From Bosea sp. ANAM02 (GTDB lineage: Bacteria > Pseudomonadota > Alphaproteobacteria > Rhizobiales > Beijerinckiaceae): DNA of 64,000 nt. Position 1 is the stretch's first letter, and every line of letters starts with the position of its first letter. The translations under genes were made by a program, and so were the position numbers. The notes under the pieces were generated by a model that was not told where the DNA came from, did not search any database, and saw nothing but the letters and a program-made list of their open reading frames with translations. Positions 41,825-50,193 of this stretch are shown piece after piece. The stretch lies in the NCBI RefSeq assembly GCF_011764485.1, contig NZ_AP022849.1, forward strand, positions 628,188 through 692,187, in the 5' to 3' direction.

Positions 41825-42687
41825 CGCATGGCGAAGGCGACAGCCTCGCCCTCTAGGTCCACCGCTCGTCTGGGTTCCGCCATCCGCGGTGCAACCGCCA
41901 GAACCGCCGGCTCGACCTCCGACTCCATGAATGCAGCCATAAAGGGCGGCAGCTGACCGCCGACCAGACCACGGCGCAGTTCCTGCAGCGAACGAACGGT
42001 CTGCTCGAACGCCGTCGGCTCGATGGCCTTGTCATCCAGCGCGCGCGAGAGATGCTCGACAATGGCGTCGAACCGCTTCTCCGCCGTCTCGTTCAAGCGC
42101 GCCCCCGACTGCCGCTGGCGAAGCTGCGCCTGGCCATAGGCGGCCATCAGCCCCTCGCCGGGGGTGAGGAGGCCAGGCACCATGCGCAGAAGGCTGAGCA
42201 CCTGCTCGTCGAACGTCTTCTGAGCGCGTGGTGAGGGGCCGTTCGAGATCTCGGCACGGCGGGCGCCGAGCAGGGTATCTCCGAGATCGCTGCCATGCAG
42301 CTCGACCCGGCCGGCGCCGATTGTCAGAGGAGCGATCGTGATGCCGTCGAGGTCCCGTGAAATCGTGACAGGAACGGTTTCGATGGTCCGCGTGCCTTCG
42401 TGGTCATGGACCGGCCAGCGGGCCTGCAAGAGGATGCCCATGCCTGTCGCGCGCTGATGGACGATCCCGAGGATTTCTTCGGCAACGAAGGGCTCGGCCT
42501 GCGGAGCCAGCGTCTGCACGGCGCCATCGGCGGTTCGCCGCCAGAGACGATCCCTCCCGTCGATCGGGCCCGAGCCATAGCTGGCTCCATCGAGCCCCTC
42601 GGCAACTCTGAGGGGGCCATGCTCACCCTGGACAGTTCGGAATTCGAGCTTTGCCATATCGGCGAATGCGGGCGACAGGTTCGACAT
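41821..42687 (-). CDS. Hypothetical protein
   Basis: A 288-residue protein; residues 1-140 look mainly beta-strand and 150-288 mainly helical (a bundle with SLLRMVPGLL and LSRALDD). No family recognised. A GGAAGG ribosome site precedes the ATG. It lies 57 bp downstream of a paralog-family member on the same strand, so it is probably in that unit. Confidence 0.6.
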   Translation of the reverse strand: MSNLSPAFADMAKLEFRTVQGEHGPLRVAEGLDGASYGSGPIDGRDRLWRRTADGAVQTLAPQAEPFVAEEILGIVHQRATGMGILLQARWPVHDHEGTRTIETVPVTISRDLDGITIAPLTIGAGRVELHGSDLGDTLLGARRAEISNGPSPRAQKTFDEQVLSLLRMVPGLLTPGEGLMAAYGQAQLRQRQSGARLNETAEKRFDAIVEHLSRALDDKAIEPTAFEQTVRSLQELRRGLVGGQLPPFMAAFMESEVEPAVLAVAPRMAEPRRAVDLEGEAVAFAMR

Positions 42688-42744
42688 AGGGCACCTTCCT
42701 CTTCAGAAGGGAGCCTTCGCCGCGGCGACGAAAGGCACAACAAC

Positions 42745-43752
42745 TCAAAGCGACAGCGCGTCGAGCTCCGGGTCGCTCGCTGCCGCGATGCGCGGACGGA
42801 AGTCCAGGAGGTTCAGATCGAACGCTCGATTGAATGTCAGCGTCGCGAGCTCGAACTCGGGGAGATGGATTGCGATCTCTCCGAATTGGGCTCGCAGGAC
42901 CGCTGGATCGAATTCATTGGGATCGAAGGCGTCCACCACCTCGCGATATGCGAGCCATGCACGCAGGGCCGGCTTGGTGAGCCATAATCCGGAACTGGTC
43001 GGGACAAAGCGGACGCAGCTGAGGGTCGAGCGGATCAGCCCGAGTGTCATGTCCGTCTTCAGGTAGTCCGGAATCGCGTTGATCACGCGCAGATTTTCGA
43101 GCTCCTCCGAGACACTGACGCGCCCGTTTGGCTTCAGGCTCTCGGCCATGGCCCGAGCAGCCCCCAAATCCGTCAGCATCATGGGGATCACGGCGCCGCC
43201 GCGATCGCCCTGATTGCGGGGAATATGGTTCATGTGGATCGAGACATTGGAGAGCGACGTCCGACCAACATTGAAGATCGGCGCTCCTTCCACGCAGACC
43301 AGCTGCCCGGCGACGACGGCAACGTTTTCCCGCACATGTTTCAGCGCGGACGCACGCGCGCTGTCGCGCGTTGTCTCAACCCATTCGACATCCGGCTTAT
43401 CCGCCTGAAACTGGGTAAGCGTGGGTGCCTTCAAGCGGCCGAAGAGGCTCGCCGATGGCTTCTCCAGACCTAGGATGTATCCGGGATCCGCAAACTCGAC
43501 TTGGCCAGTTCGCTTCATATGCGGCTGGGCCCAAAGCTTCCCCGCCACTCCATGCAAGATGAGCTCGCTGAACTCCGGCCGGCGATACTGGGCATATTGA
43601 ATGTGGAGCGCGCCCGGATCATCGAATCCCACGAAGCTTGGAAGATCGATCTCTTCGATCTCCGCGACTTCGACGTGCTGCGGGTTGCGCGCCCGCTTCG
43701 CGCGATATGCGGCCCCATAGACGTATCTGATGAAGGTCTTCACGCCAGTCAT
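42745..43752 (-). CDS. Member 6 of the seven-paralog family
   Basis: A 335-residue member. N-terminal YVYGAAYRAKRARNPQ, FDDPGALHIQ in place of DAPIALTI (about 43-52), central VAVVAGQLVCVEGAPIFNVG, tail SDPELDALSL. Its start overlaps the stop of a tiny upstream frame by ATGA. The most divergent N-terminal motif of the family, but the central motif and tail agree. Confidence 0.68.
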   Translation of the reverse strand: MTGVKTFIRYVYGAAYRAKRARNPQHVEVAEIEEIDLPSFVGFDDPGALHIQYAQYRRPEFSELILHGVAGKLWAQPHMKRTGQVEFADPGYILGLEKPSASLFGRLKAPTLTQFQADKPDVEWVETTRDSARASALKHVRENVAVVAGQLVCVEGAPIFNVGRTSLSNVSIHMNHIPRNQGDRGGAVIPMMLTDLGAARAMAESLKPNGRVSVSEELENLRVINAIPDYLKTDMTLGLIRSTLSCVRFVPTSSGLWLTKPALRAWLAYREVVDAFDPNEFDPAVLRAQFGEIAIHLPEFELATLTFNRAFDLNLLDFRPRIAAASDPELDALSL

Positions 43753-43883
43753 CCATCGTTGCTCGTGAGCTCAGAAAAGCCGCCGCTTCCGAAAGTCGCA
43801 AATCCGTCGATCGTGACCTCAAGGCCTTTCGCAGACGAACAGTCAATCCACACGCAAGGCGCGCCCGAAACAAGAAAAAGCAT
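43749..43883 (-). CDS. Possible small gene upstream of family member 6
   Basis: A 44-residue frame (MLFLVSGAPCVWIDCSSAKG...) whose stop overlaps the next start by ATGA, the usual sign of coupling in this window. There is no clear ribosome site, and a longer form runs into ndk. May be a real small protein or a leader. Confidence 0.35.
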   Translation of the reverse strand: MLFLVSGAPCVWIDCSSAKGLEVTIDGFATFGSGGFSELTSNDG

Positions 43884-43892
43884 GCGCCGAAC

Positions 43893-43914
43893 ATGAATCG
43901 CGATATCATTCCTT
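43893..43914 (+). promoter_or_regulatory. AAGGAT-N10-ATCCTT dyad, site 12
   Basis: ATGAAT-N10-TTCCTT, 9 of 12, in the short divergent region between ndk and the unit at 43883. Confidence 0.35.
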
Positions 43915-43935
43915 GTAAATTCGGAGAATCGAGCT

Positions 43936-44355
43936 TTGTCGACTGAGCGCACCTTCGCCATGATCAAGCCGGACGCTACGCGCCGGCACCTCGTTGGCCA
44001 GATCCTGGAAATGGCCGGCGCAGCGGGACTTCATGTTCGCGCGATGAAGCGACTGAGGCTCGACGATCAGGACGCCTCGCTCATGTATGCCGAGCACGAA
44101 GGGAAGTCATGGCTTCCCGAACAGATCGCCTACATGACGTCGGGAGCCGTCGTCGCGATCGTTTTCGAGGGCCAGGACGCCATCACCCGCTGGCGGGCGC
44201 TGATGGGACCCACCGATCACACGAAGGCGCCGGCCGGCACGATCCGGAACAAGTTCGCGATCTCCTATCGCGAGAACAGCGTCCACGGCTCGGACTCGCC
44301 GGAAGCAGCGAACCGCGAGATCCCGCTCTTCTTCGCCAGCTCCGAGATCGCGTGA
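43936..44355 (+). CDS. ndk: Nucleoside diphosphate kinase
   Basis: A 139-residue Ndk that balances NTP and dNTP pools. MIKPDATRRHLVGQI at the N-terminus, GPTDHTKAPAGTIRNKF, and the active-site histidine His117 in ENSVHGSDS. Full length and intact. TTG start with GGAG about 9 bp upstream. The cell must also have a chromosomal copy; with dcd it serves nucleotide supply for this replicon. Confidence 0.95.
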   Translation: MSTERTFAMIKPDATRRHLVGQILEMAGAAGLHVRAMKRLRLDDQDASLMYAEHEGKSWLPEQIAYMTSGAVVAIVFEGQDAITRWRALMGPTDHTKAPAGTIRNKFAISYRENSVHGSDSPEAANREIPLFFASSEIA

Positions 44356-44368
44356 GCCCCACTAGCCG

Positions 44369-45136
44369 ATGCAAGATGCCTTGACCATTCTGACCGACCC
44401 CGCCGACAACTGGCCGTGGCTCCTCGCGCTCATCCTCGTGGTGTCGGCTGGCGGCTCTCTCGTTATCATCCTCTCTGCCAAGTTCGCGATGCAGGGCATG
44501 GCGAAGGAGGCAGCACGCGCGATCACCCAGCTGACGAAGGCGCCTGTCGCTACCGAATCCAAGCCGAGCATCATCACGGTCGGCGAAGGGCTCTCGCGCT
44601 GGCGACCTGGAGCCTTCACGATGCTCCTCCAGCGTCGTGAAGCTGCAGCCGATATCGACAGCGCCTACAGCGCCGGCGAAGAGGCAATCGAACGCCTCTC
44701 CCTTCATCTCGTCGATCACCTTGGAGAAGTCGGGCTGGCCGAGGCCGATATCACCGGCAAGACCTCCGCGTCCGACGTGGCAGATGGCGGTTGCGCAGCG
44801 ACGGTCGAAGTTCAGGTTGCGCTGATGGATCCGTCCCTTCAGCCGAAGATCGCTCAGCTCGCGTTGGCCATCGGTTTCACCGAGAACCGCCGTGGCCAAC
44901 GTGAGGAAGTCACGCTCGACGACGCCCACGAACGCGCTGGTCGGCTCGCGTTTGACGAAGCCACCATCAACATGCGCGCTGCGGCCGCGAGCCTCTCGCG
45001 CGCCGAGAAGGTCAGTTTCGAGGAAATGGCGCTCGTCGACGTCAAGATCGAGAGCGTCGCGTCACTGCCCGGTGAAGATATCCGCAAGCGAGCGACGCTC
45101 GGTTGGCGTTCGACGGCACCAGCGACGGCGGCCTGA
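44369..45136 (+). CDS. Membrane-anchored hypothetical protein
   Basis: A 255-residue protein with one N-terminal membrane helix (about 16-42) and a soluble domain. It follows ndk by 13 bp and precedes the OmpA-like gene by 61 bp on the same strand. No family recognised. The single-helix build with a soluble domain could suit a secretion-system subunit, but no motif supports that. Confidence 0.6.
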   Translation: MQDALTILTDPADNWPWLLALILVVSAGGSLVIILSAKFAMQGMAKEAARAITQLTKAPVATESKPSIITVGEGLSRWRPGAFTMLLQRREAAADIDSAYSAGEEAIERLSLHLVDHLGEVGLAEADITGKTSASDVADGGCAATVEVQVALMDPSLQPKIAQLALAIGFTENRRGQREEVTLDDAHERAGRLAFDEATINMRAAAASLSRAEKVSFEEMALVDVKIESVASLPGEDIRKRATLGWRSTAPATAA

Positions 45137-45197
45137 CCATCCGATCTTGTCTTCTCCGGGCGATCAGACCAGGCTCTGGGCCCAAGTCGGATTCCGC

Positions 45198-46709
45198 ATG
45201 AGACCTTTGATTGCCGCTGCTAGCTTGCTGGCATTGAGCTCTGCCCAAGTCGTTGCGCAGACGGCCGTTCCTGCGTGGCAACTGCCGCTGCGCGGCCGGG
45301 AACAGCCGCAAGCGACGCCTGCTGATCCTGCCCCGCCTCCTGTAGCACCAGCAGCTCCCTCCGCTCCAGTCGCTCGGCCTCCAGCGCCTCAGGTCGCCCC
45401 GCCATCGGCGCCGATCCAGACCGCTCCGGCCCCGGCACCTCGACAGCCGCCTCCGGGACTCAATTGGCAGGGGGGACCAGGGACTGTCATCGTCACACCG
45501 CCGGCCGCTCCCGTCCATGTCGCGCCCCAGCCAATGCCTGAGGCACCGCGTGTGTCGCCGCAAACGCAGGTTCCACGGGTCTCCCCGCAAAGCGTGGTGC
45601 CCCGGGTGTCCCCGCAGCCAGATTACGTCGCGCCGGCGCCGCCGCAGCAGCAGCAGCCATCTCCGGGCCTGAACTGGTATCCAGTGCCGAACCAAGCGCA
45701 GCGATGGGTGCCTGCGCCTGCACAGACCGCCCCCGAGCCGGCCCCGATCCCGGCGCCGCGCGTGCCTCGTCAGATGAATCCGGCTCCGGCCGGCGGAACG
45801 AGCGTCTTCATGCCCGGCGCTGGCGTTCGCCGGATTGAGGATGTTCGAGCGCGACGCCAGCGGTTCGAGGAAGCCGGTACGACCATCATCCGCGAGCCGG
45901 GCCGTGTGATCACGCAAGAGCGCGGCCAAACCTTCCTCCGCCATGACGAGAATGCTCGCTTCGCGCGGTTCGGCGCGCCTATCTCCCAGGAAAGACGGGG
46001 AGGCGAGATCTGGACAACTTGGGCCCGCCCTGGCGGAGGGCAGCTCGTCTCGGTCACGGATCTCGATGGACGTCTGCTGCGCAGGATCCGCCGCCCCGCC
46101 GGTGGCGGCGAACACGTTATCGTCGACAACGGGTGGCGCCGTCCGCGCCATGGAGTTCGCCCCGTCATCGTGATCCTGCCGCCGATCGAGATGCTCAATC
46201 CGGGAGAGCTGACCATCCTCAACGATGGCCACGAGGCTGAGACTTTCAGCTCGACTTGGTCGCTTGGTCCAGTTGTGCCACTTGACCAAGTCTACGAACT
46301 CGATCAGGTCCGCTTCAGCCCGAGCCTGCGGTCGAGGATGCGCGCGGTCGAGCTGGGTGGCATAAGCTTCGACACCGGCAGTTGGGCGCTCGACCAGGCC
46401 GATCTCAACGCACTTTCCCTCGTCGCCTCTGCGATTCAGAGCGTGCTCGGAGCAAGTCCCAACGAGATCTTCCTCGTCGAAGGCCATACGGGAAGAGGCG
46501 GCAATGAGATCGACAACCTCTCGCTGTCCGACCGGCGAGCGGAAGCCATTGCGGAGGTGCTCACTCAGATGGGCATCCCGCCCGAGAACCTCGTGGTCCA
46601 GGGCTATGGAGATACGGTCCCACGGGACGAGGGTCGCAGTCGTTCAGCGCGCGACGACGATCGAATCCTCATCCGCCGGATCACCCCGCTGCTAGCCCCT
46701 GCCAGCTGA
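45198..46709 (+). CDS. OmpA-family envelope protein with Pro-rich repeat stalk
   Basis: A 503-residue exported protein. Signal peptide 1-21 (AQTAVPAW follows). Residues about 30-200 are a Pro/Ala/Gln-rich stalk with tandem repeats (PRVSPQTQV, PRVSPQSVV, PRVSPQPDY). About 205-360 is a region with basic and Gly-rich motifs of unknown fold. The last 125 residues are an OmpA C-terminal peptidoglycan-binding domain (ISFDTGSWALDQADLNAL, VEGHTGRGG, LSDRRAEAI, GYGDTVP). It should link the outer membrane to peptidoglycan. Dot/Icm systems include an OmpA-like lipoprotein (DotK), but this one lacks a lipobox, so the link is only suggestive. Confidence 0.85.
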   Translation: MRPLIAAASLLALSSAQVVAQTAVPAWQLPLRGREQPQATPADPAPPPVAPAAPSAPVARPPAPQVAPPSAPIQTAPAPAPRQPPPGLNWQGGPGTVIVTPPAAPVHVAPQPMPEAPRVSPQTQVPRVSPQSVVPRVSPQPDYVAPAPPQQQQPSPGLNWYPVPNQAQRWVPAPAQTAPEPAPIPAPRVPRQMNPAPAGGTSVFMPGAGVRRIEDVRARRQRFEEAGTTIIREPGRVITQERGQTFLRHDENARFARFGAPISQERRGGEIWTTWARPGGGQLVSVTDLDGRLLRRIRRPAGGGEHVIVDNGWRRPRHGVRPVIVILPPIEMLNPGELTILNDGHEAETFSSTWSLGPVVPLDQVYELDQVRFSPSLRSRMRAVELGGISFDTGSWALDQADLNALSLVASAIQSVLGASPNEIFLVEGHTGRGGNEIDNLSLSDRRAEAIAEVLTQMGIPPENLVVQGYGDTVPRDEGRSRSARDDDRILIRRITPLLAPAS

Positions 46710-46711
46710 CT

Positions 46712-47758
46712 TCAAAGCTTCAGCTCGCTGAGCTCCGGCGCCTCGATACCAGCACCCATCGCTGCCGTGGACGCCTCCAGGTCTGCAAAAGGCGCTGAAA
46801 ACCATTCCGAGTCGTAATGGTAGGGTAGCTTCGCTTTCATCTGCATCGCCGCCTCGACCGCCGCGGCAACGTCGATCTTCTCCGGATGCAGCGACTGCAT
46901 CATGGAACCGAACCCTACGATCATGGGAACCGTAATCTCGTCGAGATCGATATAGCCGATCCTGCTGCTCATCCAATCGACTAGGTGCTTGACCACGGAA
47001 AAGCGCGGATCGTCTCGGCAATCGCGAGAAGCCACGATCTCTCCTTCGATCGCAACGTCTAGCTTTTCCCTGCCGAGTTTCTGTCGCGCCTCATGCGTTG
47101 CGGCGAGCAGCTCCGCATAGGCAAGCGCACCAGCGATATCGTCCGCTCGGAAGGCAGCGTGCTGAGCGACGAAGTGATGCTCAGGGATCGCGGCTTGAAC
47201 CACGATCCGCGGCGGTCCGAAGGTGTAGCGAACCATCCACACCGGCTCGCGAGCAGGAACAAGAACTGCGCCGTTTAACTCGCGGAGCCGGGTCGCCATC
47301 GCTTGTAAACTCGCCACCTGCAGCGCACGATCGTCGTCGAGAAATCCCTGAAACTCCCGACCGTGGAGCGTTCGGAAACCAGGCACAGCGTCCTTGCGCC
47401 TCAACGCGGTCCCGGCCGTGCGAGATCTGCGGCTTTGTCGGGCAGCGACTTTCATGGCCTGGAAGTGATCCGGCGGCCATTCCCCGCTGAACAGGCTCGC
47501 GCCCGCCAGCGAAAGCCCATCGTCACCGGGGCTGCCATCCTTGCAAAGGGGAGCACGCATAAGACGGCCGTCGATATCGAAGAACTCGATGCGCTCGCCG
47601 TGACAGATTGCGGTAAAAGCCGGCTCAGGCTTGGTATCGATCACGGCAATGCGGACCGGCTCTGAATCGGTGACGAAGCCCGTCTGGATGTGACGGTTCT
47701 TTCGCTCGCGAAAGCGCGCTTCGTAGATCAGATCCATCCAGCGAATGACGTCGGCCAT
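46712..47758 (-). CDS. Member 7 of the seven-paralog family
   Basis: A 348-residue member. N-terminal LIYEARFRERKNRHIQ, KPEPAFTAI (about 43-51), central LRELNGAVLVPAREPVWMVR, tail EAPELSELKL. An AGGAGAGG ribosome site precedes the ATG at 47758. It lies alone, convergent with the OmpA-like gene (2-bp gap) and 56 bp after an unknown gene. Confidence 0.68.
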   Translation of the reverse strand: MADVIRWMDLIYEARFRERKNRHIQTGFVTDSEPVRIAVIDTKPEPAFTAICHGERIEFFDIDGRLMRAPLCKDGSPGDDGLSLAGASLFSGEWPPDHFQAMKVAARQSRRSRTAGTALRRKDAVPGFRTLHGREFQGFLDDDRALQVASLQAMATRLRELNGAVLVPAREPVWMVRYTFGPPRIVVQAAIPEHHFVAQHAAFRADDIAGALAYAELLAATHEARQKLGREKLDVAIEGEIVASRDCRDDPRFSVVKHLVDWMSSRIGYIDLDEITVPMIVGFGSMMQSLHPEKIDVAAAVEAAMQMKAKLPYHYDSEWFSAPFADLEASTAAMGAGIEAPELSELKL

Positions 47759-47814
47759 GTCCGCAACCTCTCCTGTCCCGCAGGTTAAGGCGCGATATCG
47801 CAAGAGACGAGCGG

Positions 47815-48546
47815 CTAGGCGGCCTTATCGAGCGGCAGGAAGGGCAGGAGAGCTGCTTGCGCACCGGGGACGAGTGAGAACCCTTTCATCAGGCACCCCC
47901 CTACGACGGGGTCGCTCGCTCGGGCGGCAGAGAGCAGGATCGGGCTTGCGGCCGGTGCGCGCCCAAAGATGATCGATGCAAAGGTCGGCGATTGCGACGC
48001 AGCCTTCTCGATTGCGAGCTTTGGCGACCGGAATGAGGCGCATGCTTCAAGAACCGCCGACCAGGCGAACTCAGGCCCAAAGTCGATGGCGCTGCGAGTA
48101 GCGAGACGAAGCGCCGCAGGCGACGGCCGCGAGCCGACCGCCCAGCCCGCTCCAAGGCCCAAGCGCGCAGCAGAGGCCATGAGAGCCGGCGCTGCGTAGT
48201 CCGACGGCCAGAGGCACGCCTCAAGCCTCTCCACGGCCCTGTGGGGCCGCCCAGCGCAGTGATCCACGAGTGTGGCCACGAGAACGCGCAGGGGCGTGTT
48301 CATCATTTCCCCACGCAGGGTCGCTTTTCTCGCGGCGAGGCGGGCGAGATGGACGGAGTCGCTGAGCTCGTCCGCAAGAACGGCTCGAAGTGCGATAACG
48401 TCGGGATGATGAGGCGACGCATTTTCCGCGTGTTCGACCAGCGCGTTCCTTCGGCTGTCACTCGGACACCAGAGGGCCGCGAGGACTTGCTCGATTGCGT
48501 GGCGATCGCCGTCCGAAACAGACTGCTCCATCATAGGCAGGAGCAT
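47815..48546 (-). CDS. Hypothetical alpha-helical protein
   Basis: A 243-residue Ala/Leu-rich protein that looks like an all-helical repeat fold (TPR-like spacing is faint). No family recognised, no export signal. Same strand as member 7, 56 bp upstream of it. Confidence 0.55.
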   Translation of the reverse strand: MLLPMMEQSVSDGDRHAIEQVLAALWCPSDSRRNALVEHAENASPHHPDVIALRAVLADELSDSVHLARLAARKATLRGEMMNTPLRVLVATLVDHCAGRPHRAVERLEACLWPSDYAAPALMASAARLGLGAGWAVGSRPSPAALRLATRSAIDFGPEFAWSAVLEACASFRSPKLAIEKAASQSPTFASIIFGRAPAASPILLSAARASDPVVGGCLMKGFSLVPGAQAALLPFLPLDKAA

Positions 48547-48629
48547 GCCGCCAAACTCTTAAGGTTCAATTGAGTCCACAGCTGGATTCGTACGTATCCG
48601 CAGAAAACGAAGGTTTGCGGACGCTTTCC

Positions 48630-48860
48630 TTAGCTCATCGAAAAGTGGTTCGTCCGGAATTCCGGAAAGCGATCACGCACGCTGGCGCACCATTGTGCCT
48701 TTGTCGGCACCTCGGAAGGGTCCTTGACCTCGGCGCAGGTCAGACAGACGGCAACGTCCTTCGGTGCGTACCAATGGGCGGTCGGACGAAAGCAGAAACA
48801 GCAGTGCTCCCTGACGCGACCAGGGGCGTTATCCGGATCAGGTGCGAGCTCGATAGCCAT
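48630..48860 (-). CDS. Small zinc-ribbon-like protein
   Basis: A 76-residue protein with HCCFCFRPTAHWYA and AVCLTC, i.e. two CxxC-type knuckles that would bind one zinc. Similar tiny zinc fingers are common on phages and plasmids. It starts 9 bp after the next gene upstream, in a minus-strand unit 49638 to 48630. Confidence 0.6.
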   Translation of the reverse strand: MAIELAPDPDNAPGRVREHCCFCFRPTAHWYAPKDVAVCLTCAEVKDPSEVPTKAQWCASVRDRFPEFRTNHFSMS

Positions 48861-48869
48861 GGCTCACTT

Positions 48870-49418
48870 TCACATGCGGAGCACGGGCGCGAAAGAGGCG
48901 AGATCCACCTCCCTTCCATTAAGGATCACGCGCTCGAAGAGCGGCCCATCGATGAAGGGCGGATTCGGCTCCTGAGTGGAGCGCTGCCGCCGCGCGCCGG
49001 ACGCCATCCGAGCCACGTTTTCCATGCGGACGTGACGGGCTCGATCGCCCCGAGCAAGCAGAACAGCGACCGGCATTTCGGCGTCATTGGTTATGCTCCG
49101 GACGCAAAGCGCCCTGTGCCGGCCCTCGTGAGACCGGATCCGAACCTCCTCATCCTCCAGGTTGATCGCCAGAAAAGGCATTCCGATCGGTTCGCCGGCG
49201 CGAAGCTTCGCCTCCATGCCGTTGAATTCGAGCTTCAGGGGAGGGCAGAGGTCGAGATAGACCGACGGCCGCATCATCACGACAAAGCCCATATGAGCGA
49301 TGTTCGCGACATCCGGGACCGCACCCAGTCCGGTCCGCTGATGGTAGATCACGCCGTTGTGCGAAAAATGCCCCAGACTTTTCGGCGATAGCGCCGGGAG
49401 ATCCCGGAAGTCCGCCAT
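48870..49418 (-). CDS. Protein with a ParB/Srx-like motif
   Basis: A 182-residue protein. The stretch RSHEGRHRALCVRS followed by MPVAVL resembles the nucleotide-binding motif of ParB/sulfiredoxin-fold proteins (EGRHRA then hydrophobic IPV), as also seen in small phage proteins. The rest is unassigned. It starts 1 bp after the upstream small gene. Confidence 0.6.
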   Translation of the reverse strand: MADFRDLPALSPKSLGHFSHNGVIYHQRTGLGAVPDVANIAHMGFVVMMRPSVYLDLCPPLKLEFNGMEAKLRAGEPIGMPFLAINLEDEEVRIRSHEGRHRALCVRSITNDAEMPVAVLLARGDRARHVRMENVARMASGARRQRSTQEPNPPFIDGPLFERVILNGREVDLASFAPVLRM

Positions 49419-49419
49419 C

Positions 49420-49638
49420 TCAGGCGGCCCGACCGAAGTGGCAGGCGAGCTCGAAGGGGACGGTGGTCGGACGAGTGATGATGACCGGTACCTCGTCCGC
49501 CGACCGACAACTGCGCATGATCTCGGCGAACACCTCGCGCTCGTCGCTACGGCGCGCGGTCATCGAATGGCGCCTGCCACCCTGGTCCTGCCACTCAACG
49601 GCGACCGCCGCGATCTTGATAATCCGATGGCTCTGCAT
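49420..49638 (-). CDS. Small hypothetical protein
   Basis: A 72-residue protein, first gene of the three-gene minus-strand unit. The sequence suggests a small alpha/beta fold. No family recognised. Confidence 0.55.
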   Translation of the reverse strand: MQSHRIIKIAAVAVEWQDQGGRRHSMTARRSDEREVFAEIMRSCRSADEVPVIITRPTTVPFELACHFGRAA

Positions 49639-49695
49639 TTCAGCAGCCTCTTCTTCAACAACTGCTCACCCATCACAAGGAGCGCAGCACGATGC

Positions 49696-49741
49696 AAGGA
49701 TCTAGAGGGAATCAATCCTTGGTCATCCACCAGCAATCCTT
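49696..49741. promoter_or_regulatory. AAGGAT/ATCCTT cluster with two ATCCTT boxes 21 bp apart
   Basis: AAGGAT at 49696-49701, ATCCTT at 49715-49720 and ATCCTT at 49736-49741. The two ATCCTT words are exactly 21 bp apart, as for the AAGGAT pair at 35273/35294. The AAGGAT-to-ATCCTT spacer is 13, not 10. Centre of the divergent region between 49638 and 49801. Confidence 0.4.
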
Positions 49742-49800
49742 GATAATCGTCCCCGCAAAGGCGAAACTCCTGACCGTGATGCAGCGCAAGGAATTTCGCC

Positions 49801-50178
49801 GTGCCCATGCCGACCTACCGCAACCTTCACGGCACGATCTTCTTCGGGAAGGAAGGGGAATTTCGGCACGTCTGCGACGAAGGGCAAATGCTCAGCCTGG
49901 TCTTCGACAGTGAGAACGGAACCGTTCACAAGCACGGTCACGCCGAGCGCGTGAGAGCCTGGCTTGATGCGACGCAGGCCAAACTGCGGGCGAACGGTGA
50001 TTTCGGAGAGCTGATGGCAAACAACCTGGAGATCGCCAGCTTTCCCGCTTGCGACGCCACCATCAAGGTGCTCAATGAGCTTGTGATCGATCAGACACCG
50101 GCTCTGCCCCGCCTGCTCGAAGCCCTTGCTGGAGCGAGCGCCGAAGCTCCCGCTTCAAAGGTTCTCCCCCGCCTTTGA
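49801..50178 (+). CDS. Hypothetical protein
   Basis: A 125-residue soluble protein, GTG start with AAGGAA 9 bp upstream. No family recognised. 15 bp before the phosphoesterase gene, so probably in one unit with it. Confidence 0.6.
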   Translation: MPMPTYRNLHGTIFFGKEGEFRHVCDEGQMLSLVFDSENGTVHKHGHAERVRAWLDATQAKLRANGDFGELMANNLEIASFPACDATIKVLNELVIDQTPALPRLLEALAGASAEAPASKVLPRL

Positions 50179-50193
50179 TCCACGCAGGTCGAA

